Below the pieces are notes generated by a model, which ran no database searches, was not told where the DNA came from, and saw only the letters and a program-made list of their open reading frames with translations. Shown piece by piece: positions 21,839 to 28,962 of a DNA stretch of 29,332 nucleotides. The stretch is from a virus. How positions within the stretch are numbered: the stretch's first letter is position 1; every line of letters begins with the position of its first letter. The position numbers were made by a program, and so were the translations under genes. The stretch lies in IMG/VR virus record IMGVR_UViG_3300029319_000336, positions 1 through 29,332 of that record, one strand, 5' to 3'.

Positions 21839-23776
21839 ATGGCGAGTATAAGAAAAACCTTTAGTTTCCGTAATGGAGTCCAAGTAGATGAAGATAACTT
21901 CATCGTTAATGCCCTTGGCTTAGTTGGTATTGGAACTTCCATACCAAATGAAGCTCTAGATGTTCGTGGTACAGCAAAAGTTGTTGGATTAACAACAACT
22001 AACGATCTTTTTGTTTCAGGTGTTGCAACCGCAATTGACCTTAAAGTTGGAACTGCAATATCAATTACAGATGGAGGTGTAACTGCGTCTAGATTTTTTG
22101 GTGATGGTGCAACTTTATCAAACTTACCTACATCACAGTGGGAAGATGTTAATTTAGGATTAGGTTTTACTTCAATATATGCTATAGGTAATGTGGGTAT
22201 TGCAACCACTGACCCTAGACAAAGTTTCCAAGTTGGTGGATCACCTGATATTACAGGAAAATCTGGAGTAGGTATAAATTCGATAGGTAATATTAAAGCA
22301 ACTGGTATTGTAACTGCTACGAGTTTTGTTGGAGCATTGACTGGTAATGTTGTTGGTAATGTTACAGGAGCAATCACAGGAAATGTAACGGGTAATGTAA
22401 CTGGTAATATAGATGGAGATGTAAATTCAACGGGTGTTTCTACATTCACAACATTAGATGTTAATGGAAATGTTGACATTGACGGACATACTGAATTAGA
22501 TGACCTTAATGTTTCAGGTGTTGCAACTGCTACAAGTTTTGTTGGAGCATTGACTGGTAATGTAAGTGGTAATTTAACTGGAAATGTCACAGGAAATCTC
22601 ACAGGTGATGTTACAGGTGATATAAATTCTGGCATTACCACAGCATCAACAGAATTAAATGTTGGTACAGGTGGTACTGCTTTCACTTCATTAAACTTAG
22701 GTAGAGTCGGAATTGGATCTGCGATCCCTAAATCAGATTTAACTATTAGAAAAGAAAATAGTGCATCACTAGAAATTATTGGAGAATCTGGCACTACTAA
22801 AATAAGTATTGGTCAATCGGAAACAGATGGAAATGAATCTGCACTTATAAGATATGGTAATCCCGATGCATCATTAAATATTATCAACTATAACGCTGGT
22901 TCTGTTAATTCATTCATTCATGCAGGTAGTGGAACAGGTATTCAAACAGGTAGATTTTCATGGATATATGGACAAAGTAATCAAGAAATTTTATCTCTCA
23001 CCTATGATGGCTCATTAGGTCTTGGCAAAACAAATCCAGACCATACGTTACATGTTGTTGGTACATCTACTGTCACAAGTGATGCTTATGTTGGTAATGA
23101 TCTTTTTGTTGCAGATGATGTGGTAATAAAAGGTGGATTGACTGTTAGTGGTGTTGTTGATTTACCACCTGTCTTAGATGGCACGAATATTAATACTCTC
23201 AGTGGTATTACAACAGTCAATAATGTTAGTATAGGTGGAAGTATTACATTTCTACCTGGTGATTATAATATTAACGCATTTGCCACAGACAGAAACTCAG
23301 ATGTTAGTATAGGTTCTTTAGGAATTGGAGTTTCAGTCGCTGGCATCACAACAACTGCTGATAGTATTAAATTAAAAGTACTTGGTCAGTCAGAATTTAG
23401 TTATATTGGAATTGGAACTACAGCTTCTCCTGCTTCATTCCCCTTTCCAGGATTTGTAAAGTCTAATGGATTTCACATTTTCAATAGTTCGATTGGAATC
23501 AACTCTTGCACTACTTATTTTGATAGTAGTGATGTAAGTGCATCTACAAACGCAAGTGTTGGTATAGGTTCAACAGTACCAAGAGCTGTTGTTGACTTCT
23601 CAAATGCAGCAAATGATGTCCGTGCTGATAGACAACAACTTAGATTTATGTTGCCACCAACAGTCACAACAACTGCAAAGGTTGGTCTTACAACAGTAGC
23701 AGGTGCGATAGTCTACGATTTAACATTGAATAAGTTACAATGTTTTAACGGAACTGATTGGAATAATTTATTCTAA
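21839..23776 (+). CDS. Repeat-rich tail fibre protein
   Basis: A 645-aa fibre. The start MASIRKTFSFRNGVQVDEDNF and the phrase LGLVGIGTSIPNEALDVRGTAKV are typical of marine phage fibres. Repeats follow, alternating ATSFVGALTGNV units with TGN(V/L)TG(N/D) hexapeptide-like ladders (residues about 160-195 and 231-262), which suggest a left-handed beta-helical or triple-helix shaft. Later IGIGTTASPASF and VGIGSTVP repeats the GIG-x-x-x-P module. The end VGLTTVAGAIVYDLTLNKLQCFNGTDWNNLF looks like a small tip domain (Y-D-x-T-x-x-K-x-x-x-F-N-G-x-x-W), common at the end of fibre proteins. No S74 chaperone is present. The halogenase gene starts 4 nt after its stop. Confidence 0.8.
   Translation: MASIRKTFSFRNGVQVDEDNFIVNALGLVGIGTSIPNEALDVRGTAKVVGLTTTNDLFVSGVATAIDLKVGTAISITDGGVTASRFFGDGATLSNLPTSQWEDVNLGLGFTSIYAIGNVGIATTDPRQSFQVGGSPDITGKSGVGINSIGNIKATGIVTATSFVGALTGNVVGNVTGAITGNVTGNVTGNIDGDVNSTGVSTFTTLDVNGNVDIDGHTELDDLNVSGVATATSFVGALTGNVSGNLTGNVTGNLTGDVTGDINSGITTASTELNVGTGGTAFTSLNLGRVGIGSAIPKSDLTIRKENSASLEIIGESGTTKISIGQSETDGNESALIRYGNPDASLNIINYNAGSVNSFIHAGSGTGIQTGRFSWIYGQSNQEILSLTYDGSLGLGKTNPDHTLHVVGTSTVTSDAYVGNDLFVADDVVIKGGLTVSGVVDLPPVLDGTNINTLSGITTVNNVSIGGSITFLPGDYNINAFATDRNSDVSIGSLGIGVSVAGITTTADSIKLKVLGQSEFSYIGIGTTASPASFPFPGFVKSNGFHIFNSSIGINSCTTYFDSSDVSASTNASVGIGSTVPRAVVDFSNAANDVRADRQQLRFMLPPTVTTTAKVGLTTVAGAIVYDLTLNKLQCFNGTDWNNLF
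22312..22563 (+). repeat. Direct repeat pair within the 645-aa fibre gene
   Basis: A 39-nt sequence at 22312-22350 recurs at 22525-22563 with a single mismatch, 213 nt apart and in frame. It encodes the ATSFVGALTGNV unit that opens each Gly-Asn-Val-Thr ladder. Recombination between the copies would remove or add one fibre module. Confidence 0.8.
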
Positions 23777-23779
23777 ATT

Positions 23780-25270
23780 ATGAAAAAATTTGTTATTGTT
23801 GGGTCTGGTTCAGCTGGACTCATTGCTGCTAGTATGATAAAGACTTATTGGAAAGATAAGGTAGATGTAACAGTTATACATGATAAAAGTCAAGGGAGCA
23901 TTGCAGTTGGAGAAAGCACTACTCCTTTAATTCATGGTTTTTTGCATTTTTTTGGATTATCGGAGAGAGATTTAATACGAGATTTAGATGTAACTATAAA
24001 ACTTGGAATAAATTTTAAAAACTGGATTCCCAGTACTGAGTATTTTCATGGATTTACTCAAGTTGTAAAAAAAGAAAAAGATAATGATCCAAGTTCAGTT
24101 TATAGTATTCTTAATAATGTTTATGATGGTGGATCTCTTTTTAATAAACCACTAAATGAAGTTCCAAAAAATATTTTTGATAATTATGCATACTCACTTC
24201 ACATTGATACAAAACAATTTACTGATTATATTCATGATAAATTAAAGAATATGGTTAATTTTGTAGATGATATTGTTACGAGAGTAAGAGTCAATACTGA
24301 ATGTACTAATATAGAAAGTATTGAGTGTAAGTATAATGGAATATTCAATGCTGACTATTTTATAGACGCATCTGGTTTTAATACCATATTATTCAAACAT
24401 CTCAATCCTAGATGGAATGATATATCTAAATATCTGCCGATTGATAGAGCAATTCCGCAACAAGTTCCTTATAATTTTAAAAATGAACTTCCATCTTATA
24501 CATTAGCAGAAGCAACAGATAATGGTTGGATATGGAGAATACCAATTGGGAATAGATATGGAACTGGTTATCTATATTCCTCTAAGTTTACGTCTGATGA
24601 AGAGGCACGAGAAAAATATAATGATTGGTTAGTCAAGAATTTTGACACTAAACTTACGAGTGATCGAATTATAAGATATAAACCTGGATACTACGAGGAT
24701 TATTGGATGGGTAATTGTCTAGCAATTGGTTTATCAAGTGGTTTTGTTGAACCACTAGAATCAACTGGACTTCATATTGTTATTACACAGGTATTAAATT
24801 TTATCAGATATAATTCAAGTTTAAAAAGTTTAGAGTTTGACAAAAAATCTGTTAATAAAATTAGTAGAGATTTTTACGTTGATACTATAAATTTCGTATG
24901 TTTACATTACAATACAAATCGAACTGACTCTGAATTTTGGAAATATATTACAGAGAATAAACTTGATTGGGTAAAAGATGTTGAACAAAAATGTAAGGAA
25001 GATTTTTTGGATATAACTTTCTTCAGAAATAATCCAACTCATAACATTTGGCCTTTAGAAAGTTATATATCAGTTGCACAAGGTTTGAATATGTTTAGTA
25101 AAGATGGAATACAAAATTATCTTAATTCAAAATCTGATGGAAGGGGAATAATTAAAGATGGTAATGAAATATTAGAATTTGCCAAAAATAAATATAAAAA
25201 TCAAATACATCAAAAAAATATTCAAGAATTTGTATCACATAAGGGAATAATAGACTCAATTCATAAATAA
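23780..25270 (+). CDS. Flavin-dependent tryptophan-halogenase-like enzyme (VirX1/PrnA family)
   Basis: A 496-aa FAD enzyme. The FAD-binding GxGxxG (G8-G13 in VGSGSAGL) opens the protein. GEST at 44-47 and the probable catalytic Lys (K74 in TIKLGINF, position of PrnA K79) follow. The halogenase hallmark W-x-W-x-I-P is exact (W250-I-W-R-I-P255). FVEPLESTG at 322-330 includes the Glu equivalent to PrnA E346. All residues needed for halide activation therefore appear present, so the gene is likely active. A cyanophage homologue, VirX1 from phage Syn10, is known to halogenate, preferring iodide. A flavin reductase partner would have to come from the host; none is seen here. The gene lies between two fibre genes, with no separate promoter visible, so it is probably expressed late. 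Confidence 0.88.
   Translation: MKKFVIVGSGSAGLIAASMIKTYWKDKVDVTVIHDKSQGSIAVGESTTPLIHGFLHFFGLSERDLIRDLDVTIKLGINFKNWIPSTEYFHGFTQVVKKEKDNDPSSVYSILNNVYDGGSLFNKPLNEVPKNIFDNYAYSLHIDTKQFTDYIHDKLKNMVNFVDDIVTRVRVNTECTNIESIECKYNGIFNADYFIDASGFNTILFKHLNPRWNDISKYLPIDRAIPQQVPYNFKNELPSYTLAEATDNGWIWRIPIGNRYGTGYLYSSKFTSDEEAREKYNDWLVKNFDTKLTSDRIIRYKPGYYEDYWMGNCLAIGLSSGFVEPLESTGLHIVITQVLNFIRYNSSLKSLEFDKKSVNKISRDFYVDTINFVCLHYNTNRTDSEFWKYITENKLDWVKDVEQKCKEDFLDITFFRNNPTHNIWPLESYISVAQGLNMFSKDGIQNYLNSKSDGRGIIKDGNEILEFAKNKYKNQIHQKNIQEFVSHKGIIDSIHK
25262..25269 (+). promoter_or_regulatory. Late-type promoter octamer for the Gly-rich adhesin
   Basis: CATAAATA, 19 nt before the ATG at 25289, overlapping the end of the halogenase gene. 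Confidence 0.55.
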
Positions 25271-25288
25271 TAAAAAGTACGAGTTTTT

Positions 25289-26494
25289 ATGGGATTAACT
25301 GTAACCAAAACTGGACCTTATTTTAACGGTAGTGGACAACCTACACCAAATAATCAAACTCAGGTAAAATTTAGTCAATTACGAGATACTTTTAGATTAA
25401 ATAATCCAACTGGTTCGATAAGTGCAAGTGAATTACTACGAGATATTGATACAAATAGTTCAGACCCAATAGTTCCTGATGCTACAGAAAATAGTAATAT
25501 AGCATCAAATACTTTATCTGCAATAGCATCTGGCACGATTGCTTCTAATCTTGATTGGGAAGTGTCACAATTTTTTGGTGCGATTAAATTTTTTGATGTA
25601 GAGCAAGATGCGTCTGATGTCAATACTAATTTTAATATCAGTGCTTTGACAGAGTTTAATAATAATTTAGGAAAAACTATCAAGAAAAAGTTTACCCTAC
25701 GAGGAGAACATAGATCAACAAATACAAGTATCGCAGCGGCACAAATATTATCCGATGCATGGAATCTGACTATGGAAATACATGGTAATTTCTATGGTGC
25801 AGGTGGAGTCGGTGGAGTAGAAAATGATGTAAGTGGAAAACCTGGTGGACATGCTATTAGTATAAGTAGTGGTCGAGTTTATGTTGATATTCAACCTAAT
25901 GCTAAAATCTGGGGAGGTGGAGGTGGTGGAGAATTTGGTGGTGATGGAACTGCAGGTACTGCTGGAACTTGTGAAAAAGAAATAACTGTATCAGCGTGTC
26001 CAGCTGACGATGAATCACTTATTTGTCCAGATGGATTTACTTTGATTGATGACTGGACCTCAGACACAACGTGTAAACGAGATCAATTCTGTGCTGGTCC
26101 ATGGGAATCATTCTGTCATAATTATACAGTAGACACATATGACTATGGTATATGTAGAGCAACTGAAGCATCACTTCCACCACCGACAGTTAAAGGAGGT
26201 AATGGTGCAGCAGGTCGAGGATATAATAATCTTACAGGATCATTAACTGGTTCAGATGGTCAAACAGGAATTTGCCCAACTTGTCCCGACTCAACTTTTA
26301 CATTTATACCTGGAACAGGGCAATGTAGTGGTGATGGTGAAGATGGTGGTAATGGTGGTGATTGGGGTCAAAATGGAGGTAATACAGGAGCATCTGGTAA
26401 TGGTGGACAGGGTGGAAGTGCAATTGAAGCACCAAATGCAACCGTCATAGTTACAGGTAATAATACGAACACAGTAAAGGGTTCTATACCCTAA
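25289..26494 (+). CDS. Gly-rich adhesin-like fibre tip protein
   Basis: A 401-aa protein. Residues 1-160 form an attachment-like region (QVKFSQLRDTFR, then LGKTIKKKFTLRGEHRST). From about 165 on it consists of polyglycine segments: FYGAGGVGGVENDVSGKPGG, WGGGGGGEFGGDG, GGNGAAGRGYN and a long Gly/Asp/Asn run near the end. These resemble the polyglycine sandwich of gp38-type receptor-binding adhesins of T2/S16-like phages. A Cys-rich insertion (residues about 230-285, including CPADDESLICPDG and CKRDQFCAGPWESFC) breaks the glycine core and may be a disulfide-bonded or variable loop. It is placed after the fibre genes, with its own late-type promoter. The receptor-binding tip role is inferred; sequence similarity to gp38 is compositional. 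Confidence 0.65.
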   Translation: MGLTVTKTGPYFNGSGQPTPNNQTQVKFSQLRDTFRLNNPTGSISASELLRDIDTNSSDPIVPDATENSNIASNTLSAIASGTIASNLDWEVSQFFGAIKFFDVEQDASDVNTNFNISALTEFNNNLGKTIKKKFTLRGEHRSTNTSIAAAQILSDAWNLTMEIHGNFYGAGGVGGVENDVSGKPGGHAISISSGRVYVDIQPNAKIWGGGGGGEFGGDGTAGTAGTCEKEITVSACPADDESLICPDGFTLIDDWTSDTTCKRDQFCAGPWESFCHNYTVDTYDYGICRATEASLPPPTVKGGNGAAGRGYNNLTGSLTGSDGQTGICPTCPDSTFTFIPGTGQCSGDGEDGGNGGDWGQNGGNTGASGNGGQGGSAIEAPNATVIVTGNNTNTVKGSIP

Positions 26495-26520
26495 CTATAT
26501 AATACAAATAAAAGTATATT

Positions 26521-26844
26521 ATGTCTGACGATAAATCTCCTAACTTTGTTGAAAAAGGAAAAAATCTTGCAAAGTTCTCGTGGGAGTTAATTAATTATAT
26601 ACAAAGAAACCACGAGAAAGTTCTATTTGTAAGTGAAGAGGAATATAAAGAGAGAATTATGACATGTCGAGACTGTGATAAGTTTCGAGAGGTTCAAAAT
26701 GAATGTGCAGTTTGTGGATGTTATTTACCTGCAAAAGCAAGAATAGTACTAGATTCTTGCCCATTAGGAAAATGGACAAGTAAAAATGAAGAGTGGTTTA
26801 CAAAAGAAAAATTCAATAATATAATTGAAGACATGGACAAATGA
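26521..26844 (+). CDS. Small zinc-ribbon-like protein
   Basis: A 107-aa cytosolic protein with a Cys-rich centre: CRDCDKFREVQNECAVCGC, followed by a Cys in LDSCPLGKW. The C-x2-C...C-x2-C-x-C...C arrangement can hold one or two zinc ions. This type of small Cys-rich protein is recurrent in cyanomyoviruses next to fibre genes (DUF6171-like, from memory). The N-terminal part is a helix with FSWELINYIQRNHEK. An octamer TACAAATA and a TATAAT lie within 25 nt upstream but have poor spacing or no -35. The stop overlaps the next start (ATGA). Function unknown. Confidence 0.7.
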   Translation: MSDDKSPNFVEKGKNLAKFSWELINYIQRNHEKVLFVSEEEYKERIMTCRDCDKFREVQNECAVCGCYLPAKARIVLDSCPLGKWTSKNEEWFTKEKFNNIIEDMDK

Positions 26845-27104
26845 TTATCTTTTCTTTCATACTATCATTATTTGCAAATCATCTACCTGTAATGTACGTT
26901 CAAGTACCACAATGGGCAGATGATTGGGCGGTTTGTGCAGTAGATATACCTGACGCAAAGTGTCATTGGTATGTTATGGCTCCTGACAATACATTTGGAG
27001 AGGGTTTTAGTTGGGAAGATGCACCTTGGTTTGATGCAAATGGACTTAGTGACATTGCACCGATGCAAGAAAAAACAGTACTAGAAAAGTTACAAGATAA
27101 ATAA
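26841..27104 (+). CDS. Small Trp-rich hypothetical protein
   Basis: An 87-aa ORF coupled to the upstream gene by ATGA. The first 18 residues are hydrophobic (MIIFSFILSLFANHL) and could be a membrane anchor or signal. An internal Met before YVQVPQWADDW is an alternative start at 26892. The rest is rich in Trp, Asp and Pro, with two Cys (WAVCAVDIPDAKCHWYVM), and ends in a short helix. No family assigned. Confidence 0.6.
   Translation: MIIFSFILSLFANHLPVMYVQVPQWADDWAVCAVDIPDAKCHWYVMAPDNTFGEGFSWEDAPWFDANGLSDIAPMQEKTVLEKLQDK
27096..27103 (+). promoter_or_regulatory. Late-like octamer for the 61-aa gene
   Basis: GATAAATA, 16 nt before the ATG at 27120, overlapping the stop of the upstream gene. 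Confidence 0.4.
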
Positions 27105-27119
27105 AAGAAAAAAAGTCAA

Positions 27120-27305
27120 ATGGGTTATTACATAAAAAAGACAGGTCTATCTGGCAAGACAGTATATTGGACAGGTGGTGTTCATTGGTCTGATGATGTG
27201 TCAAAGAAAAAGGTATATGCCAATAAAGGAACAGCAGATGCAAAGATTGTCAACACCGATGGTAAAAATGGTGGTTGGACAGGTGCAACTGTTGTTAGTG
27301 AGTAG
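27120..27305 (+). CDS. Small hypothetical beta-rich protein
   Basis: A 61-aa basic protein starting MGYYIKKTGLSGKTVYWTGG and ending in GGWTGATVVSE, rich in Gly, Thr, Trp and Lys, with a likely small beta-sheet fold. No Cys, no membrane segment. It is the last gene before the terminator and has a late-like octamer in front. The family is not recognised. The 150 nt that follow contain no gene, only a weak CATAC/GTATG hairpin, a TATAAT without a -35, then the terminator and promoter described separately. Confidence 0.6.
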   Translation: MGYYIKKTGLSGKTVYWTGGVHWSDDVSKKKVYANKGTADAKIVNTDGKNGGWTGATVVSE

Positions 27306-27393
27306 TTAGAAATCTAAAATTTCATACATACTCTGTATGGTTTGTTCGAGAGATTATAATATTTTTTAAAGAGATCAGTTGGGAAACTGTCAC

Positions 27394-27419
27394 AGACCCC
27401 TTTACAGGGGTCTTTTTTT
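27394..27419 (+). terminator. Rho-independent terminator closing the late fibre block
   Basis: A 7-bp GC-rich stem AGACCCC / GGGGTCT (27394-27400 with 27407-27413), loop TTTACA, followed by a T run to 27419. It separates the late fibre-side genes from the nuclease operon. Confidence 0.92.
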
Positions 27420-27429
27420 GTACTATAAT
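27401..27429 (+). promoter_or_regulatory. Sigma70-like promoter inside the terminator, for the nuclease operon
   Basis: TTTACA (27401-27406) is the terminator loop and matches TTGACA at five of six bases. After exactly 17 nt comes a perfect TATAAT (27424-27429), 29 nt before the ATG at 27459. A strong ribosome site AAAGGAGA precedes that ATG. Confidence 0.75.
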
Positions 27430-27458
27430 AAGAATAATTAAACTAAAGGAGACCACCA

Positions 27459-27998
27459 ATGAAAGTGACAAAACTTTCTGAAATTGTTGCTCTCGGTTTT
27501 GAAGAACTCATTACTGAAGGCGATACGAGAGAAATAGGTAAATTTCTTGCCTTTCCAACTGAAAGAATTATTGCACCACAATGGTTAAGAGAAGAATGTG
27601 GTATTGAAACAGATCAATCCCCTGACGATAATGAAGGTCAACAAGAGAAGTATGATAGATTGTCTAGTAATGGTCTAAGAATACAAGTTAAGTTTCGTGG
27701 TGGAAATACACTACATATGGAACAGACTAGAAGAACAACTGGTAAAAATGCGAGTGCAGGTGCTAAGAATGGACAGGTAAGATATGCGATTGGTTCATTT
27801 GATGTAATTCTGTTTATCATTCCTAAGAGTCACGATAGTATAGACGATTGGGAATATCTTGCAATTCCAAATTCAGAACTAGAGGACAGTAGAATGACAG
27901 GATATTGTGTTGGTCAAGTGCCATCTAGATTAAGAAAAAAATATACTGGTAGAGCGAAAGAAATTATGACTCAAATGGAAGATGCTAAACGAATATAG
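27459..27998 (+). CDS. PD-(D/E)XK-like nuclease, putative restriction endonuclease
   Basis: A 179-aa protein. The core GLRIQVKFRGG (Q76-x-K78), preceded by D66 in EKYDRL, has the D-x(9)-(E/Q)-x-K spacing of PD-(D/E)XK nucleases. The strand FDVILFIIP (114-122) and the HMEQTRRTTGKN basic stretch are usual in restriction-type members for DNA contact. The gene overlaps a DNA methyltransferase by 17 nt, a typical R-M arrangement, and starts the operon behind its own promoter with the best ribosome site in the region. It may cleave host or rival DNA lacking the phage methylation. Alternatives are a repair or host-DNA-degrading nuclease. The fold call is from motif reading only; no family name is assigned. 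Confidence 0.65.
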   Translation: MKVTKLSEIVALGFEELITEGDTREIGKFLAFPTERIIAPQWLREECGIETDQSPDDNEGQQEKYDRLSSNGLRIQVKFRGGNTLHMEQTRRTTGKNASAGAKNGQVRYAIGSFDVILFIIPKSHDSIDDWEYLAIPNSELEDSRMTGYCVGQVPSRLRKKYTGRAKEIMTQMEDAKRI

Positions 27999-28962
27999 TA
28001 TAGGAGATAGTAGAGAACTTCTGAAAGAAGTTGAGTCCAGTTCGGTGGATTTAATTTATATTGACCCACCTTACTGTACTGGTCGAGACTTTTATCATTT
28101 TAATGATAAGTTTAAATCTAGTCAAGATTATAGAGAACAATTAATTAAACCTATGATTATTGAGTGTCATCGAATACTAAGTGATGTTGGAAATATTGTT
28201 GTTCATGTAGAACCTAAAATATCTCATCATATCAGAATTGTATTAGATGAAATATTTGGAGAAAAAAGATTTAAGAATGAAATTGTTTGGATTTCGGGAG
28301 GTAATCACAAATCACTAAAACAATTACAACGACATCACGATACGATTATTGTTTATCAAAAAGGAACAACATCAATCTATAATCCAGAGCATAAAGATTA
28401 TGATGCTGATACTTACAGTAAGGCAAAGATGTGTAAGTTTCGTAAACAAAAGTATAATACATCAGCGTTAGTTAATCGACAACCAAATGTTGTGTCAAGA
28501 CCTAACTTGAGATATGAATGGAATGGTAATTTTTTACAATGGCATATCTCAAAGGAAAGGATGCAAATGTTACATGATGACAATAGACTAGAGTATTCCC
28601 CGAATACTGGAATACCTAGAGTTAAAAAATATCTTAATGAAATGGATGGTATTCCAATTAAAGATGTATGGTCTGACATCAAACAAATACAGGGTGTAGA
28701 GAAGTTAGATTATGCTACACAAAAACCAGTTGCATTATTAAATCGTATTGTTAGAATGTTTAGTAATGAAAATTCTATTGTATTAGACCCCTGCTCTGGA
28801 AGTGGAACTTTAGGTAGGAGTGCCATTATTACAGGAAGAGATTACATTCTATTTGATATTAATGATGATGGTAAAAAATTATTTGAACAATCTTTAGATA
28901 ATATGCCAGTTGAAGAAGTGACACAAGAAGTAACGACACCTCTCACAAAATTGCTACAATGA
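27982..28962 (+). CDS. Beta-class DNA methyltransferase (N6-adenine or N4-cytosine)
   Basis: A 326-aa SAM-dependent methyltransferase. The catalytic DPPY motif is near the N-terminus (D28-P-P-Y31 in YIDPPYCTGRDFYHF), and the SAM-binding motif is at the C-terminus (VLDPCSGSGTLG), preceded by YATQKPVALLNRIVRMF. This circular order (motif IV, target recognition region, motif X/I) defines the beta class, which includes type III Mod and many type II enzymes. The central part (about 100-230) is the likely recognition domain. The length suits a stand-alone type II-like enzyme; Mod subunits are usually much longer. It overlaps the nuclease before it and the helicase after it (ATGA), so all three are translated together. 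It may protect phage DNA from the neighbouring nuclease. Confidence 0.92.
   Translation: MLNEYSIGDSRELLKEVESSSVDLIYIDPPYCTGRDFYHFNDKFKSSQDYREQLIKPMIIECHRILSDVGNIVVHVEPKISHHIRIVLDEIFGEKRFKNEIVWISGGNHKSLKQLQRHHDTIIVYQKGTTSIYNPEHKDYDADTYSKAKMCKFRKQKYNTSALVNRQPNVVSRPNLRYEWNGNFLQWHISKERMQMLHDDNRLEYSPNTGIPRVKKYLNEMDGIPIKDVWSDIKQIQGVEKLDYATQKPVALLNRIVRMFSNENSIVLDPCSGSGTLGRSAIITGRDYILFDINDDGKKLFEQSLDNMPVEEVTQEVTTPLTKLLQ

Noticed and set aside
21823-22794. A 323-aa minus-strand ORF rich in Pro-Val-Thr repeats opposite the 645-aa fibre
   Set aside because: It is the antisense reading of the Gly-Asn-Val-Thr repeat region, has no ribosome site or promoter, and the plus-strand gene is clearly coding.
27306-27393. 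Possible tRNA or small RNA in the gap after the 61-aa gene
   Set aside because: No cloverleaf can be formed; a GTTTGTTCGAGA stretch only loosely recalls a T-loop, and the single CATAC/GTATG hairpin is weak.
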